From a virus, in IMG/VR virus record IMGVR_UViG_3300046460_000163, positions 1 through 34,629 of that record: a stretch of 34,629 nt of DNA; one strand, given 5' to 3'. Of the stretch, positions 1 to 6,625 are shown piece after piece. The notes beneath the pieces are model-generated. The model made no database searches, was not told the DNA's origin, and worked only from the letters and a program-made list of their open reading frames with translations. The translations under genes were made by a program, and so were the position numbers. The first letter of the stretch is position 1. Every line of letters begins with the position of its first letter.

Positions 1-21
1 GGCCGGGGAATGTGTCCCCGG
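1..21. repeat. 21-bp terminal direct repeat (left copy)
   Basis: Bases 1-21 are identical to 34609-34629. The repeat contains an inverted repeat, CCGGGGA-ATGTG-TCCCCGG. A coupled gene reads through the joined ends, so this is best read as the overlap of a circular or circularly permuted molecule rather than a biological long terminal repeat. The short length could simply be an assembly overlap. Confidence 0.85.
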
Positions 22-49
22 CCGTCGGCGCCGTGGTGTCGGCGGTCAT
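1..49 (-). CDS. 5' part of a small gene that spans the window junction
   Basis: The ATG lies at 47-49 and overlaps by four bases (ATGA) the stop of the gene at 46-375. Reading leftward it runs off base 1. If the 21-bp terminal repeat is collapsed (1-21 equals 34609-34629), the frame continues without a stop at 34608 and ends at 34466, giving 63 residues. Function unknown: the N-terminal part is rich in Thr, Ala, Pro and Gly, and the C-terminal part is an amphipathic stretch starting at AAYWALVKKHADAAPP. A hairpin (stem 1-9/15-23, loop of five) lies inside the coding sequence, so it is not an intergenic terminator. The coupling at both ends is the main reason to believe the gene. Confidence 0.7.
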   Translation of the reverse strand, partial: MTADTTAPTAGDTFPG

Positions 50-375
50 GCGGTCGGCTCGGGCAGGTGGCCGCGCAGGGTGCGGAGTCCGTCGAGGAAC
101 GCCTGCAGGTCGTTGATGAAGGTGTCGGTCTCGGGTCCGTCGAGGGCGACTTCCTCCACGAGGCAGCCGACCTTCACCCACATATGCGGGACGCCGAAGG
201 CGGTGTCGACGTACAGCTGGGCGGTGAGCGCGTGGGCGTCGACGGGTTCGGCACCGGTGTCCGGGTTGGGTACGGCCAGCTGCTCGCCGTGGTACTCGGT
301 CTCGCCGGGGACGCCGGGCGTGGGGTTACTCGTCACAGCCCAGGCGTAGGGGCCGGCCTCGATGGTGGCGCTCAT
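46..375 (-). CDS. Hypothetical protein, 109 aa, early operon
   Basis: Not recognised with certainty. The start is the ATG at 373-375, which overlaps the stop of the upstream gene (372-890) in an ATGA arrangement; its own stop overlaps the start of the junction-spanning gene, so all three are probably translationally coupled. The N-terminus (MSATIEAGPYAWAV) and a central LTAQLYVDTAFGVPHMWVKV strand pattern, followed by an acidic C-terminal helix (DTFINDLQAFLDGLRTL), suggest a small alpha/beta fold. It weakly recalls small Streptomyces proteins of the DUF6907 kind, but this is only an impression. No transmembrane segment or cysteine cluster is seen. It sits three genes behind an XRE regulator in the leftward early operon. 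Confidence 0.75.
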   Translation of the reverse strand: MSATIEAGPYAWAVTSNPTPGVPGETEYHGEQLAVPNPDTGAEPVDAHALTAQLYVDTAFGVPHMWVKVGCLVEEVALDGPETDTFINDLQAFLDGLRTLRGHLPEPTA

Positions 376-890
376 GCGCGGGCCTCCGCTCGCGTCCAGG
401 TGCGGCCGAGCGTGTCGGCGTGGTCGCCGTCGTGGTGGGCGTCGAGGGCGCAGTGCAGCATGTCGAGGTCGTCGTCGGAGTCGAGGCGGCCGGGCCGGTG
501 GTCGCCGCAGGTGACCCTGAACACGACCGTGGCCTTCGCCTGCTGGGCTCTGTCGGCTTCGACGGCGTCGACCCACGGCTTGAGCGACTCGTGACGGGCG
601 ACGCGCTGGGCGACATCGTCGAAGCAGGCGAGGGCTTCGTGCAGGTCGGGGAACTCCTCGGTCACAGTCAGCGTGATTTCGAAGATGGAGCCGCGCTGGA
701 GCAGGAGCTCGGCGTCGGCGATGGTCTCGGCGTCGGCGCCGGAGTTCTTGACGGCGGTGAGGATGGTGTGGATGAGGACGGCCGTGGGGGGTCGGTCCTC
801 GGTGGTGCGGATGCCAGGCGCAGAGGTGGGGTGCGCGTGCGGGTCCTGGTCGGTCGACGACTCGAATGCCGTCAGGGCATGATTGAGCAC
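372..890 (-). CDS. Hypothetical protein with Cys/His-rich C-terminus, 172 aa
   Basis: Start chosen at GTG 888-890 because AAAGGA lies a few bases upstream and the sequence further upstream is low-complexity arginine-rich out-of-phase sequence. The middle has a well-formed helical region (AVLIHTILTAVKNSG to AELLLQRGS) and a strand pair (FEITLTVTEEFPDLHEAL). The C-terminus carries CGDH, LHCALDAHHDGDH: one Cys-His pair followed by a Cys and several His, a plausible metal-binding cluster. Function unknown. The stop overlaps the next start by four bases. The gene lies 61 bp downstream of the XRE regulator and is probably in the same transcript. Confidence 0.7.
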   Translation of the reverse strand: MLNHALTAFESSTDQDPHAHPTSAPGIRTTEDRPPTAVLIHTILTAVKNSGADAETIADAELLLQRGSIFEITLTVTEEFPDLHEALACFDDVAQRVARHESLKPWVDAVEADRAQQAKATVVFRVTCGDHRPGRLDSDDDLDMLHCALDAHHDGDHADTLGRTWTRAEARA

Positions 891-951
891 GAGGATCCTT
901 TCGCGGCGGCGCAACGGGGTGGCCTGGCAGCTGGCCCCGGCGTCGCCGTCT

Positions 952-1272
952 TCAGTTAGCGCTGGTGAGAGGTGATTCGATCGGCGGCGTCGAGGCGGCC
1001 TGGCAGCTTTCCTCGGCGCCGTCGCTGTCTCCGCTGGAGACGTGAGCTGCGGTACGCAGTGAGTCGATGAGTCGTCCGTATGCGAGGGCCTGGCGTCCTC
1101 GCGGTGTACGGGCGCCCCGTTCCCACCGCCAAACGGTGGACTGGTCGACCCCGCAAGCTCGGGCGACCTCCCCAATGGACAGGTGTGCCGCCTCCCGTAG
1201 TCGCTGCGCTTCGCCGCTTGTCACGGCAGCACGCACCTGTGAGAGGCGCAACAGATGTGCTGTTTGAGCCAT
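952..1272 (-). CDS. XRE-family HTH transcriptional regulator, 106 aa
   Basis: A single N-terminal helix-turn-helix covers residues ~22-60: LREAAHLSIGEVARACGVDQ followed by STVWRWERGARTP, the classical XRE pattern in which STVWRWE is the recognition helix. The C-terminal 30 residues (Ser/Glu/Ala-rich) look disordered and there is no S24 peptidase domain. At about 100 residues it is a Cro/Cox-size regulator. It is the first gene of the long leftward operon and is transcribed away from the operator-rich region 1273-1807. This placement suits a Cro-like switch protein or early-operon regulator. Its operators are probably the repeated elements just upstream (1317-1356). Family assignment is firm; which arm of the switch it controls is inference. 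Confidence 0.88.
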   Translation of the reverse strand: MAQTAHLLRLSQVRAAVTSGEAQRLREAAHLSIGEVARACGVDQSTVWRWERGARTPRGRQALAYGRLIDSLRTAAHVSSGDSDGAEESCQAASTPPIESPLTSAN

Positions 1273-1648
1273 GACGTGAGCTTAGCCGATACCTTGCCAC
1301 TTCGCCACCATTGTCACTAAGAACTCACTATGCCGTTGTGGCTAGGACTTACTAGGGGTGGGTTGCATGGGGGGCGTTGCGGTGGGTTGGCGGTCCGTCG
1401 CCGTGATTTGGTGGTCCTTTGTAGTGTCGATCGTGGGTCGATCCGTTCTTGTGCGTTCCTATCGAGCCCTCTTAGAGGTGAACTCGTCGCCTGAGCTGGC
1501 GCTTCATGCGTCGACCGCTAGGCAGCCGGCGCGCCGTTCCGGGATCTAGGTCGAGCGCCGAGGCCGTCGGCGTGGCAAGTCAGTGGGTGGGGTGAGGCTA
1601 GGACGTCCCATGTCGCTGACTGCTCGTCATGCAACCACAGGTAAGACC

Positions 1649-1668
1649 GAGCAAGATTGAGCAAGATT
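1649..1668. repeat. Tandem 10-bp repeat
   Basis: GAGCAAGATT occurs twice head to tail, followed by GAG. A 10-bp period places equivalent bases on the same face of the helix, as expected for cooperative protein binding. It lies inside the lysogeny control region. Confidence 0.6.
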
Positions 1669-1746
1669 GAGTCGCGCCGAAGATTCCGACCATCGACAGA
1701 CTTCTGCAGGAACTTGCTAGAACCTGCTAGACGCCGAAACGGACAT

Positions 1747-1771
1747 GGCTAGGCGATTACCAAGCCTAGCC
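1747..1771. promoter_or_regulatory. Inverted repeat, candidate operator
   Basis: GGCTAGGC (1747-1754) is the exact reverse complement of GCCTAGCC (1764-1771), with nine bases between. It lies just upstream of the preferred GTG start at 1808 and would fall inside the coding sequence if the upstream ATG at 1745 were used, which favours the later start. It contains two of the region's CTAG tetramers. Confidence 0.55.
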
Positions 1772-1807
1772 TTGCCACATCCTTGCCGATCAGGCATCGT
1801 GGGACCT

Positions 1808-2437
1808 GTGACTGACGCAAACAGGTTCCCCCCAGGCTGGCGCGTTCTGTGTCTCCCGAGCAGTTGGGATCCAACAGACGACCGGTTCACCATCCGGCCC
1901 GTTACGGTCGGCTATGTAACAGTTCCTGAAGACTTCTACATGACCATGCAGACGCCCGAGATGGTCGCCCAAAGCGAGCCGACCGCGATCATCGTGAGCT
2001 TCTGGGCGTCCGAGAGTGGAGTCAGGCTCAACCGCATCACGGGCTTGGGTCCTTGGATCAAGTACTTCGCCGAGGTGGTGGACCAGTTCCCGCCCACTGA
2101 GTGGGAAAAGCACGCAGTGGGTCTCGTCGTTGACTTCCTGAGGCTGGAAGAGGTTAGGGACGCTGTTGCGGCGGACATCGCCGACATGCCGCAGCGACCA
2201 CTGGAAAGCCCTTCGGCTGGCCGGCCCTCGGATGTGGGGCTACAGCGCCGACGCAGGATCACCCCGGAACACCTCCAGGAAGTAGCCAAGATCTATGCCA
2301 AGGCGCAGGATGGCGGCGAGCCACCGACACGAGCGGTCCAGTACCACTTTGACGTCTCCCACTCGACCGCGGCGAAGTGGGTTGGAGCGGCCCGGAAGTC
2401 CGACCTTCTACCGCAGCTTGAGGCTGCGGATGACTGA
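1808..2437 (+). CDS. Unknown protein with C-terminal helix-turn-helix, 209 aa
   Basis: I start at GTG 1808; an ATG at 1745 in the same frame would add 21 residues but its codons would contain the 1747-1771 inverted repeat. The N-terminal two thirds (FPPGWRVLCLPSSWDP, VGYVTVPEDFYMTMQT, IIVSFWASESGVRLNRITG) look like a mixed alpha/beta domain I cannot name. A linker rich in Pro/Ser/Arg follows. The last ~55 residues (RRRRITPEHLQEVAKIY, then HFDVSHSTAAKWVGAARK) form a probable HTH with STAAKWVGAAR as recognition helix. The gene is divergent from the XRE operon and convergent with the integrase, separated from it by a strong terminator. Its base composition is less GC-rich than the late genes. 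Probably a regulator linked to lysogeny; exact role unknown. Confidence 0.75.
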   Translation: MTDANRFPPGWRVLCLPSSWDPTDDRFTIRPVTVGYVTVPEDFYMTMQTPEMVAQSEPTAIIVSFWASESGVRLNRITGLGPWIKYFAEVVDQFPPTEWEKHAVGLVVDFLRLEEVRDAVAADIADMPQRPLESPSAGRPSDVGLQRRRRITPEHLQEVAKIYAKAQDGGEPPTRAVQYHFDVSHSTAAKWVGAARKSDLLPQLEAADD

Positions 2438-2465
2438 GGTCCCGCGAGGTCCCCTGTAGGCAAGA

Positions 2466-2500
2466 GGCCGCCCTCGTCACCCGAAATGACGAGGGCGGCC
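2466..2500. terminator. Bidirectional hairpin terminator
   Basis: A perfect 14-bp stem, GGCCGCCCTCGTCA (2466-2479) with its complement at 2487-2500, and a 7-base loop. It lies between the rightward gene ending at 2437 and the leftward integrase ending at 2588, where a bidirectional terminator is expected. There is no long T-run, as is common in actinobacteria. Confidence 0.85.
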
Positions 2501-2587
2501 TGCTTGTGTCCGGGCGCTCGCCACAAGCGCCGGCCCACTGTCCGGGATCCGAGTAGCCAAGCTCTGAAACGGGGACACCCCATTGTC

Positions 2588-4099
2588 TCAGGCGCCACCG
2601 ACACCAGGGGCGGTTTGCGGTCCGCGGAGCCAATCGAACTCGATCGTCGACAGGTCGGTGCGTGTTCCGTCGGGCATGCGGCCGCGCCGGCCGGGGCGGA
2701 CCACGACCGTCACCGCGGCCCGCAGGACACCGCGGCGCTGGTCCAGGTCCATGCCCTTCCACACCGCCCACGGATCGTCGGCGCCCACCAGGTCCACAAG
2801 CGGATCCTTCATCGCGGCGGCGGCCAGCTGGCCCAGTGCCGTCTCCATCTGGCCGGTGGCGACCCGGCTGCCCTCGGCGAGCTGGGCCGCGTCGATCGTG
2901 CCCGCGCCGAACATCCCCGACAGGTCGGTGAGCCGCTGCCGCAGCAGCACCACGTTCGTCTGCAGCAGCGCCACGTCCATGCCCGACGGGGCGGGCAGCA
3001 GCAGATCGGCGGCATCCTCGCGGGACAGGCGTTCCAGGATCACGTCACGGACGAAGTCGTCGAGGACGTCCGCGCGGCGGGTGACCTTGCCCATGCGGCA
3101 CCGGTACGCGGGCTGGTGCCCGACGTTCCCCGACTTCGACACGCGCATCGTCACGTTCCCGCACAGGCAGTCGGGCATGCCGCACAGGAACAGCCCGGAC
3201 CCGAGCCACTTCGGCTGGTTGCCGGGCGTCGTCCGGCGTGCGGGGTCCTTCAGGACGGCCACGACGGCCCGCCACGTCGGCTCGGGGACGATGGCCGCCC
3301 ACTTGCCCGCCGCGATCTCCTGGCCCTTGTAGACGGCGATCCCGGCGTTCCTGGGGCGCAGCAGCATGTCCCGCAGGTCGATGGACGTCCACGGGTTGCC
3401 GCGGGTGGTGGTGACGCCCCCGTCGTTGAGGCGCTTGACGAGGGACCGCAGGGACGTGCCGGTGAGGATGGCCTCGCTGCATTCGAGGACGTGCCGTGCC
3501 TCGTCGGGGACGAGCTGGTTGTAGTCGAGCAGCTGGATCTCGTAGTCCTCGCCGGTCTCCTTGTCGGTGGCGGTGCGGGTCTCGCCGGTGGGGGCGCCCC
3601 AGCCGAAGGGGCGGATGCCGCCGGACCACTGGCCGTTCTGCGCGGCCTGCAGCCGGGCCCGGCGGACACGCTCGCCCTTGTGTTCGGATTCCTGGCGGGC
3701 GACGGCTCCGAGGATGCGGGCGGTCATCCGGCCGGACGGTGTGGATAGGTCGATGACGCCGGCCTGGCAGGTGTGCGTGGACACGCCGCGCCGCTCGGAC
3801 AGGTTGATGTACTCCTCAAGCTCCAGCGGCGACCGATGCAGCCGATCGGTATGCCAGGCGATGACGACGGTGGCCTTGCCCGCGTCCAGGTCGGCGAGCA
3901 TCCGGCGGTACTCCGGGCGGCGCTTGCCCGAGAACGCGGAGATGTCGTTGTCGATGTAGACCTCGACGACGGTCCAGCCCATACGCTTGGCCAGCGCCTC
4001 GCAGTCCTCGCGCTGCCTGTCCACACCGAGGCCCGCGCCGGTGCGATCCTGCGAAATGCGCACGTAGATCACGGCGCGAATGCTGCTGTCCATGTCCAC
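2588..4099 (-). CDS. int: Large serine integrase (site-specific recombinase)
   Basis: About 500 residues, the usual size for phiC31/Bxb1-type integrases. The N-terminal resolvase-type catalytic domain has VIYVRISQDRTGAGLG with nucleophile Ser16, plus the arginine-rich WHTDRLHRSP and GRMTARILGAVARQE motifs. A recombinase domain follows (GGIRPFGW onward), then a zinc-ribbon region with several Cys (LFLCGMPDCLCG to AYRCRMGK) and a Leu-rich coiled coil near the C-terminus. It integrates the phage by recombining attP with a host attB, and needs a directionality factor for excision. The start is GTG 4097-4099 or ATG 4091-4093; neither has a strong Shine-Dalgarno. The attP candidate lies 15 bp upstream, as in Bxb1 and phiC31. 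Confidence 0.97.
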   Translation of the reverse strand: MDMDSSIRAVIYVRISQDRTGAGLGVDRQREDCEALAKRMGWTVVEVYIDNDISAFSGKRRPEYRRMLADLDAGKATVVIAWHTDRLHRSPLELEEYINLSERRGVSTHTCQAGVIDLSTPSGRMTARILGAVARQESEHKGERVRRARLQAAQNGQWSGGIRPFGWGAPTGETRTATDKETGEDYEIQLLDYNQLVPDEARHVLECSEAILTGTSLRSLVKRLNDGGVTTTRGNPWTSIDLRDMLLRPRNAGIAVYKGQEIAAGKWAAIVPEPTWRAVVAVLKDPARRTTPGNQPKWLGSGLFLCGMPDCLCGNVTMRVSKSGNVGHQPAYRCRMGKVTRRADVLDDFVRDVILERLSREDAADLLLPAPSGMDVALLQTNVVLLRQRLTDLSGMFGAGTIDAAQLAEGSRVATGQMETALGQLAAAAMKDPLVDLVGADDPWAVWKGMDLDQRRGVLRAAVTVVVRPGRRGRMPDGTRTDLSTIEFDWLRGPQTAPGVGGA

Positions 4100-4114
4100 A
4101 GGATGCCAGCTAGG

Positions 4115-4162
4115 TGTGTCCCAGTCTCGGTTTCGTGAACCCGAAAGGTAGGTTGAGACACA
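4115..4162. other. attP: Candidate attP core site for the serine integrase
   Basis: A 48-bp imperfect dyad centred on AA at 4138-4139. Left arm TGTGTCCCAGTCTCGG then TTTCGTG; right arm (reverse strand) TGTGTCTCAACCTACC then TTTCGGG. Sixteen of 24 symmetric positions pair, with TGTGTC, CA, CT and TTTCG conserved at identical offsets in both arms. Known large serine integrase attP sites are about 40-52 bp imperfect palindromes with a non-palindromic central dinucleotide, next to the start of int. The AA dinucleotide would set orientation. Size, symmetry and position all fit; the function is inferred. Confidence 0.78.
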
Positions 4163-4172
4163 TCAAGATGAG

Positions 4173-4312
4173 GGTGACCGTAGGTGACTGACAAAAAATG
4201 GCCGAAAGGGTACCCAGATTGTGAGTACCCCTCGCGGTGACCAGCGCTTTTCCCCGGACATGGGTCGGCCCCCACCGCCGGGCTTGGATGCGGTGAGGGC
4301 CTTGCCGCCCTC
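4173..4312. promoter_or_regulatory. Integrase upstream control region and terminator-like hairpin
   Basis: Between attP and the small genes, GGTGAC occurs at 4173, 4183 and 4236. The palindrome GGGTACCC (4208-4215) is followed by GTACCC at 4225-4230, giving a GGGTAC/GTACCC inverted repeat. A GAGGGC-cttgcc-GCCCTC hairpin (4295-4312) could end transcription of the two small genes before attP. The integrase promoter presumably lies here, but I cannot pick convincing -35/-10 boxes. Confidence 0.4.
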
Positions 4313-4332
4313 GGGGGATGGGCGGCCGTTGG

Positions 4333-4554
4333 TTACCGCCCGCGCGCCGTCAAGGGGGTGCTGCGGCGCGCGGGCGGCGTTTCTGGTGCCGGTTGTTCAG
4401 GCGGGCACTGCTCGGGGTCCTCGTGGAAGATCAGGCGTATGTCCGCAGTGGACTGGCGGGCGATCCAGTGGACGATGCCGTTCTCGGCGTGCTGGCCGCA
4501 TGCTGCGCAGGGCCCGGAGTCGCGTTGGGGCTCGGCGTCCCACATCGGGCTCAT
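4333..4554 (-). CDS. Small cysteine-containing protein, 73 aa
   Basis: Starts at ATG 4552-4554, which overlaps the stop of the upstream small gene (ATGA); a GGGA sits about ten bases upstream. It has one CAAC (CxxC) knuckle near residue 16 and a third Cys near residue 50 (PEQCPPEQP), with the conserved-looking core IVHWIARQSTADIRLIFHED. The C-terminus is Pro/Arg-rich and is encoded by a strong hairpin (4336-4377). It resembles the many tiny zinc-finger-like proteins of Streptomyces with no assigned function. It lies beside attP, at what would be the end of the prophage, a usual place for accessory genes. Confidence 0.6.
   Translation of the reverse strand: MSPMWDAEPQRDSGPCAACGQHAENGIVHWIARQSTADIRLIFHEDPEQCPPEQPAPETPPARRSTPLTARGR
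4336..4377. terminator. Strong hairpin at the 3' end of the small-gene pair
   Basis: Perfect 14-bp stem, CCGCCCGCGCGCCG (4336-4349) with its complement at 4364-4377, and a 14-base loop. It begins immediately before the TAA of the 4333-4554 gene, so it forms from the last codons of that mRNA. Likely a terminator or mRNA-stabilising structure. Confidence 0.6.
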
Positions 4555-4733
4555 GAGGGCATCGGTCCCATGCAGCGCGGGCACTCGCACGGTGGGAACA
4601 CACTGCTCTGCATCGGCCCGCTGGCGGGCGGGAGACTACGGGTGACGGCCGGCGTTCGTTCTAGCGTCTGGCGGTCGACCTGGTAGACGCGGACTGTCAG
4701 CCCCGGACTCGGTTCGCTGCTGTCTGTGGTCAC
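4551..4733 (-). CDS. Small protein with CxCxxC motif, 60 aa
   Basis: Begins with GTG 4731-4733 and ends in a four-base overlap with the next small gene. The C-terminal half carries CECPRC, typical of a small metal-binding knuckle; the N-terminal half (LTVRVYQVDRQTLERTPAVT) could form strands. Function unknown. The Shine-Dalgarno is weak, so the start is provisional. The gene is divergent from the XRE regulator at 4851 across about 118 bp, which should hold both promoters. Confidence 0.55.
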   Translation of the reverse strand: MTTDSSEPSPGLTVRVYQVDRQTLERTPAVTRSLPPASGPMQSSVFPPCECPRCMGPMPS

Positions 4734-4850
4734 CGTTTCAACATGGCTCGATACGGTGCGTTGCGCGGCGTCGCTGTAGGCGTCAAACCGGCGACATGAT
4801 GGGCGTCATTTCGGTGTCACTCCGGACGCTGCAGGGCTACCGTGATCTGT

Positions 4851-5612
4851 ATGAGCACACCGAACGCCACGCTCCGGGCCGTCCGTATGGGCATGCTCAT
4901 GAGCCAGGACGACTTCGCCCGCGCCATCCGCGACGCCGGTACCCGTGTCGGCCAGCCCAACGACGCCAACAAGCGGCTCGTGCAGCGCTGGGAGTCCGGA
5001 ACCACCACCGCACCCCGTCCCGTCTACGCCCGCGCCCTGGAGACCGTCACGGGGCTGCCCATCGAATCCCTTGGCTTCACCATCCCAGTGCCGCAGGCCC
5101 GTGTCGCCGACGACGGCCACGGCGGCCACGACATGGAATCCTCCCCCGCCGCCGTCACCTCTGCCAGCCCGACACCGCAGCCCGAACCGCTGGGCGCGCG
5201 GGGCAACTACTCCGGGGTGTGGCTGTCCCGGTACGAGTACTTCTCCAGCGGCCGGGACGCCTCCTACACCGGGCTCCACTACGTGGTGGTCCTGCAGCAC
5301 GGCAACCGGCTGACGGTCCGTTCCCTGCCCGGGTCGTCGGACTCGCCGCTGACCATAGACCTGGAGATAGACGGGCACGTCGCCACCGGCACCTGGACCG
5401 AGCAGACCGCGACCGGCGGCTACTACCGGGGCGCCCGGTACCACGGCGCGATTCAGCTCCTGGTGGAGCCGACAGGGCGCCGCATGTCCGGCAAGTGGGT
5501 TGGCTTCGGCAAGGAGTTCGACGTGAACACCGGCCCGTGGGAACTCGTCTTCCAGGACGCCTCAACGAACCGGGCGACCCTCGACAAGTACAACCACAAG
5601 CCCGACGTCTGA
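4851..5612 (+). CDS. XRE regulator with beta-rich C-terminal domain, 253 aa; candidate immunity repressor
   Basis: Start chosen at ATG 4851 (MSTPNATLRAVRMG). No Shine-Dalgarno is visible, so a leaderless mRNA is possible, as is common in Streptomyces; GTG 4842 in frame is the alternative. Residues ~6-75 form an XRE-type HTH (LMSQDDFARAIRDAG to RLVQRWESGTTTAP). After a Pro/Ser linker, residues ~115-235 form a compact beta-rich domain (NYSGVWLSRYEYFSSGRD, HYVVVLQHGNRLTVRSL, GYYRGARYHGAIQLL, GKWVGFGKEFDVNTG) seen in Streptomyces regulators but of unknown ligand. There is no S24 protease motif, so RecA-driven self-cleavage is unlikely. It lies alone between attP and the late operon terminator. 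A repressor role is inferred. Confidence 0.8.
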   Translation: MSTPNATLRAVRMGMLMSQDDFARAIRDAGTRVGQPNDANKRLVQRWESGTTTAPRPVYARALETVTGLPIESLGFTIPVPQARVADDGHGGHDMESSPAAVTSASPTPQPEPLGARGNYSGVWLSRYEYFSSGRDASYTGLHYVVVLQHGNRLTVRSLPGSSDSPLTIDLEIDGHVATGTWTEQTATGGYYRGARYHGAIQLLVEPTGRRMSGKWVGFGKEFDVNTGPWELVFQDASTNRATLDKYNHKPDV

Positions 5613-5628
5613 CCCCGGATACGACGAA

Positions 5629-5668
5629 GCGCCCCATCACTCCGGCAGATGCCGAGGTGATGGGGCGC
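5629..5668. terminator. Bidirectional terminator between convergent genes
   Basis: Perfect 12-bp stem, GCGCCCCATCAC (5629-5640) with its complement at 5657-5668. The apical part can pair further (CGGCA/TGCCG), and ACGAC/GTCGT flank the base. It separates the rightward regulator ending at 5612 from the leftward late operon ending at 5684. Confidence 0.9.
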
Positions 5669-5683
5669 TGTCGTGTGGGGGGA

Positions 5684-6625
5684 TCAGGCGGGCTCGGGCC
5701 CGATGTTCTCCAACCGCAAGTCGAACGGGTACGTGCTGTGGGCGTACACGAGGCCGCTGCCGGTGCCTTGGTGGACGAGGGCGGCGGTGACCTTGCCGTT
5801 GCCGTCGATCTGGCCGGACGTGACGGTGAACTGCGGCGGGTTGGTCACGTACTCGAACGTCAAGCTCGGGTACATCGACGGCTCGCCCTCGGAGAGGGGA
5901 GTACCGGCCCCGGTCCCCATGTAGACGTCGATGGCGCCGGCGCTGGTGAGCGCTGCCCAGTCCAGGAAGTGACTGCCGACGTGCATGAAGTCGCCGACGA
6001 TCTGGATGCGGTCGCCGACGGCTGCGGTGATGGAGCACTGGAGCAGGGTGCCGCCGGAGGTCTGCACGACGGCCCAGGACGGGGCCGACGGGAGGCCCGA
6101 GAGGTTGTCGTTGATCACGTGCACGCTCGCGGTACGGATCGCGGAGCCGCTGCCGGACGATGGCGTCTGCCAGGTGGCCGTGGTCGCCGACGTCGCGGTG
6201 AGGACCTGCCCGGCCGTGGGCGTGCCGGAGACGAGGACGTCGCCGATGTAGCGGGGGTCTTTCAGCACCGTGTAGGTGCCGGCGACGGGGGCGGGTTGAA
6301 GTACGTCGGCCAGCTTCACGGAGGCCGCGGCCTTGGGCAGGGTGACGTACTGGATCCAGTCAGGCCCGTTGGTCAGCATCGCCGTGACCGTGTACGTCCA
6401 GCCCGTGGGGTTCATGCCGGTGGCGTCGGTGGCGACGAGCTGCACGGAGAACTCTCCGTCGACCAGCGGCACCTCGACGGCGCCGCCGAGCGTGACGTCC
6501 TGGGCGCCGATGACCGCCAGGTCCGGGGCGGTGAAGATGAGCTTGCCCTGCATCCACGCCCCGTTGGGCAGGACCAGCGGCTGCCCGGAGGAGACGGTGA
6601 CTTTCTCCACGCTGGAGAACGGCAT
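5684..6625 (-). CDS. Putative tail fibre / receptor-binding protein, 313 aa
   Basis: Last gene of the late operon. The N-terminal ~110 residues (MPFSSVEKVTVSSGQP to DWIQYVTLPKAAASVKLADV) resemble the strand-rich attachment domain found at the start of actinophage fibre and baseplate proteins. A short linker (GTPTAGQVLTATSATTATWQ) of the type common in fibre shafts follows. The C-terminal ~150 residues are rich in strands and Gly/Ser/Thr and end in YPFDLRLENIGPEPA, plausibly a trimeric tip. Adsorption to the host surface is the expected role. Its ATG overlaps the stop of the collagen-like gene by one base. Fibre identity rests on position and composition rather than a named domain. Confidence 0.65.
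   Translation of the reverse strand: MPFSSVEKVTVSSGQPLVLPNGAWMQGKLIFTAPDLAVIGAQDVTLGGAVEVPLVDGEFSVQLVATDATGMNPTGWTYTVTAMLTNGPDWIQYVTLPKAAASVKLADVLQPAPVAGTYTVLKDPRYIGDVLVSGTPTAGQVLTATSATTATWQTPSSGSGSAIRTASVHVINDNLSGLPSAPSWAVVQTSGGTLLQCSITAAVGDRIQIVGDFMHVGSHFLDWAALTSAGAIDVYMGTGAGTPLSEGEPSMYPSLTFEYVTNPPQFTVTSGQIDGNGKVTAALVHQGTGSGLVYAHSTYPFDLRLENIGPEPA

Larger units (their letters stand above)
1273..1807. promoter_or_regulatory. Non-coding operator/promoter region of the lysogeny switch
   Basis: About 535 bp without a convincing gene, between the leftward XRE gene and the rightward gene at 1808. Codon bias and GC are visibly lower than in flanking genes. CTAG, normally very rare in high-GC actinobacteria, occurs at 1342, 1352, 1518, 1546, 1598, 1717, 1727, 1749 and 1766. 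Two of the pairs form CTAG-N6-CTAG (1342-1355 and 1717-1730). Other elements: CTAAGAACTCACTA (about 1317-1330), resembling the 1342 element; a tandem 10-mer GAGCAAGATT at 1649-1668; and an 8-bp inverted repeat GGCTAGGC/GCCTAGCC at 1747-1754/1764-1771. GTGACA on the minus strand (1312-1317) is a possible -35 for the XRE gene. A short reading frame near 1358-1549 is not convincing. Confidence 0.6.

Noticed and set aside
1-23. Terminal hairpin as a transcription terminator
   Set aside because: Once the ends are joined, the hairpin lies inside a continuous coding frame coupled to genes on both sides.
1358-1549. Short rightward reading frame of 63 codons in the lysogeny control region
   Set aside because: No good ribosome-binding site, poor G/C third-position bias, Trp/Val-rich sequence, and it crosses several operator-like elements.
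2501-2587. attP on the 3' side of the integrase
   Set aside because: No extended dyad of about 50 bp found there, while a good 48-bp dyad lies at the 5' side, the usual place for large serine integrases.
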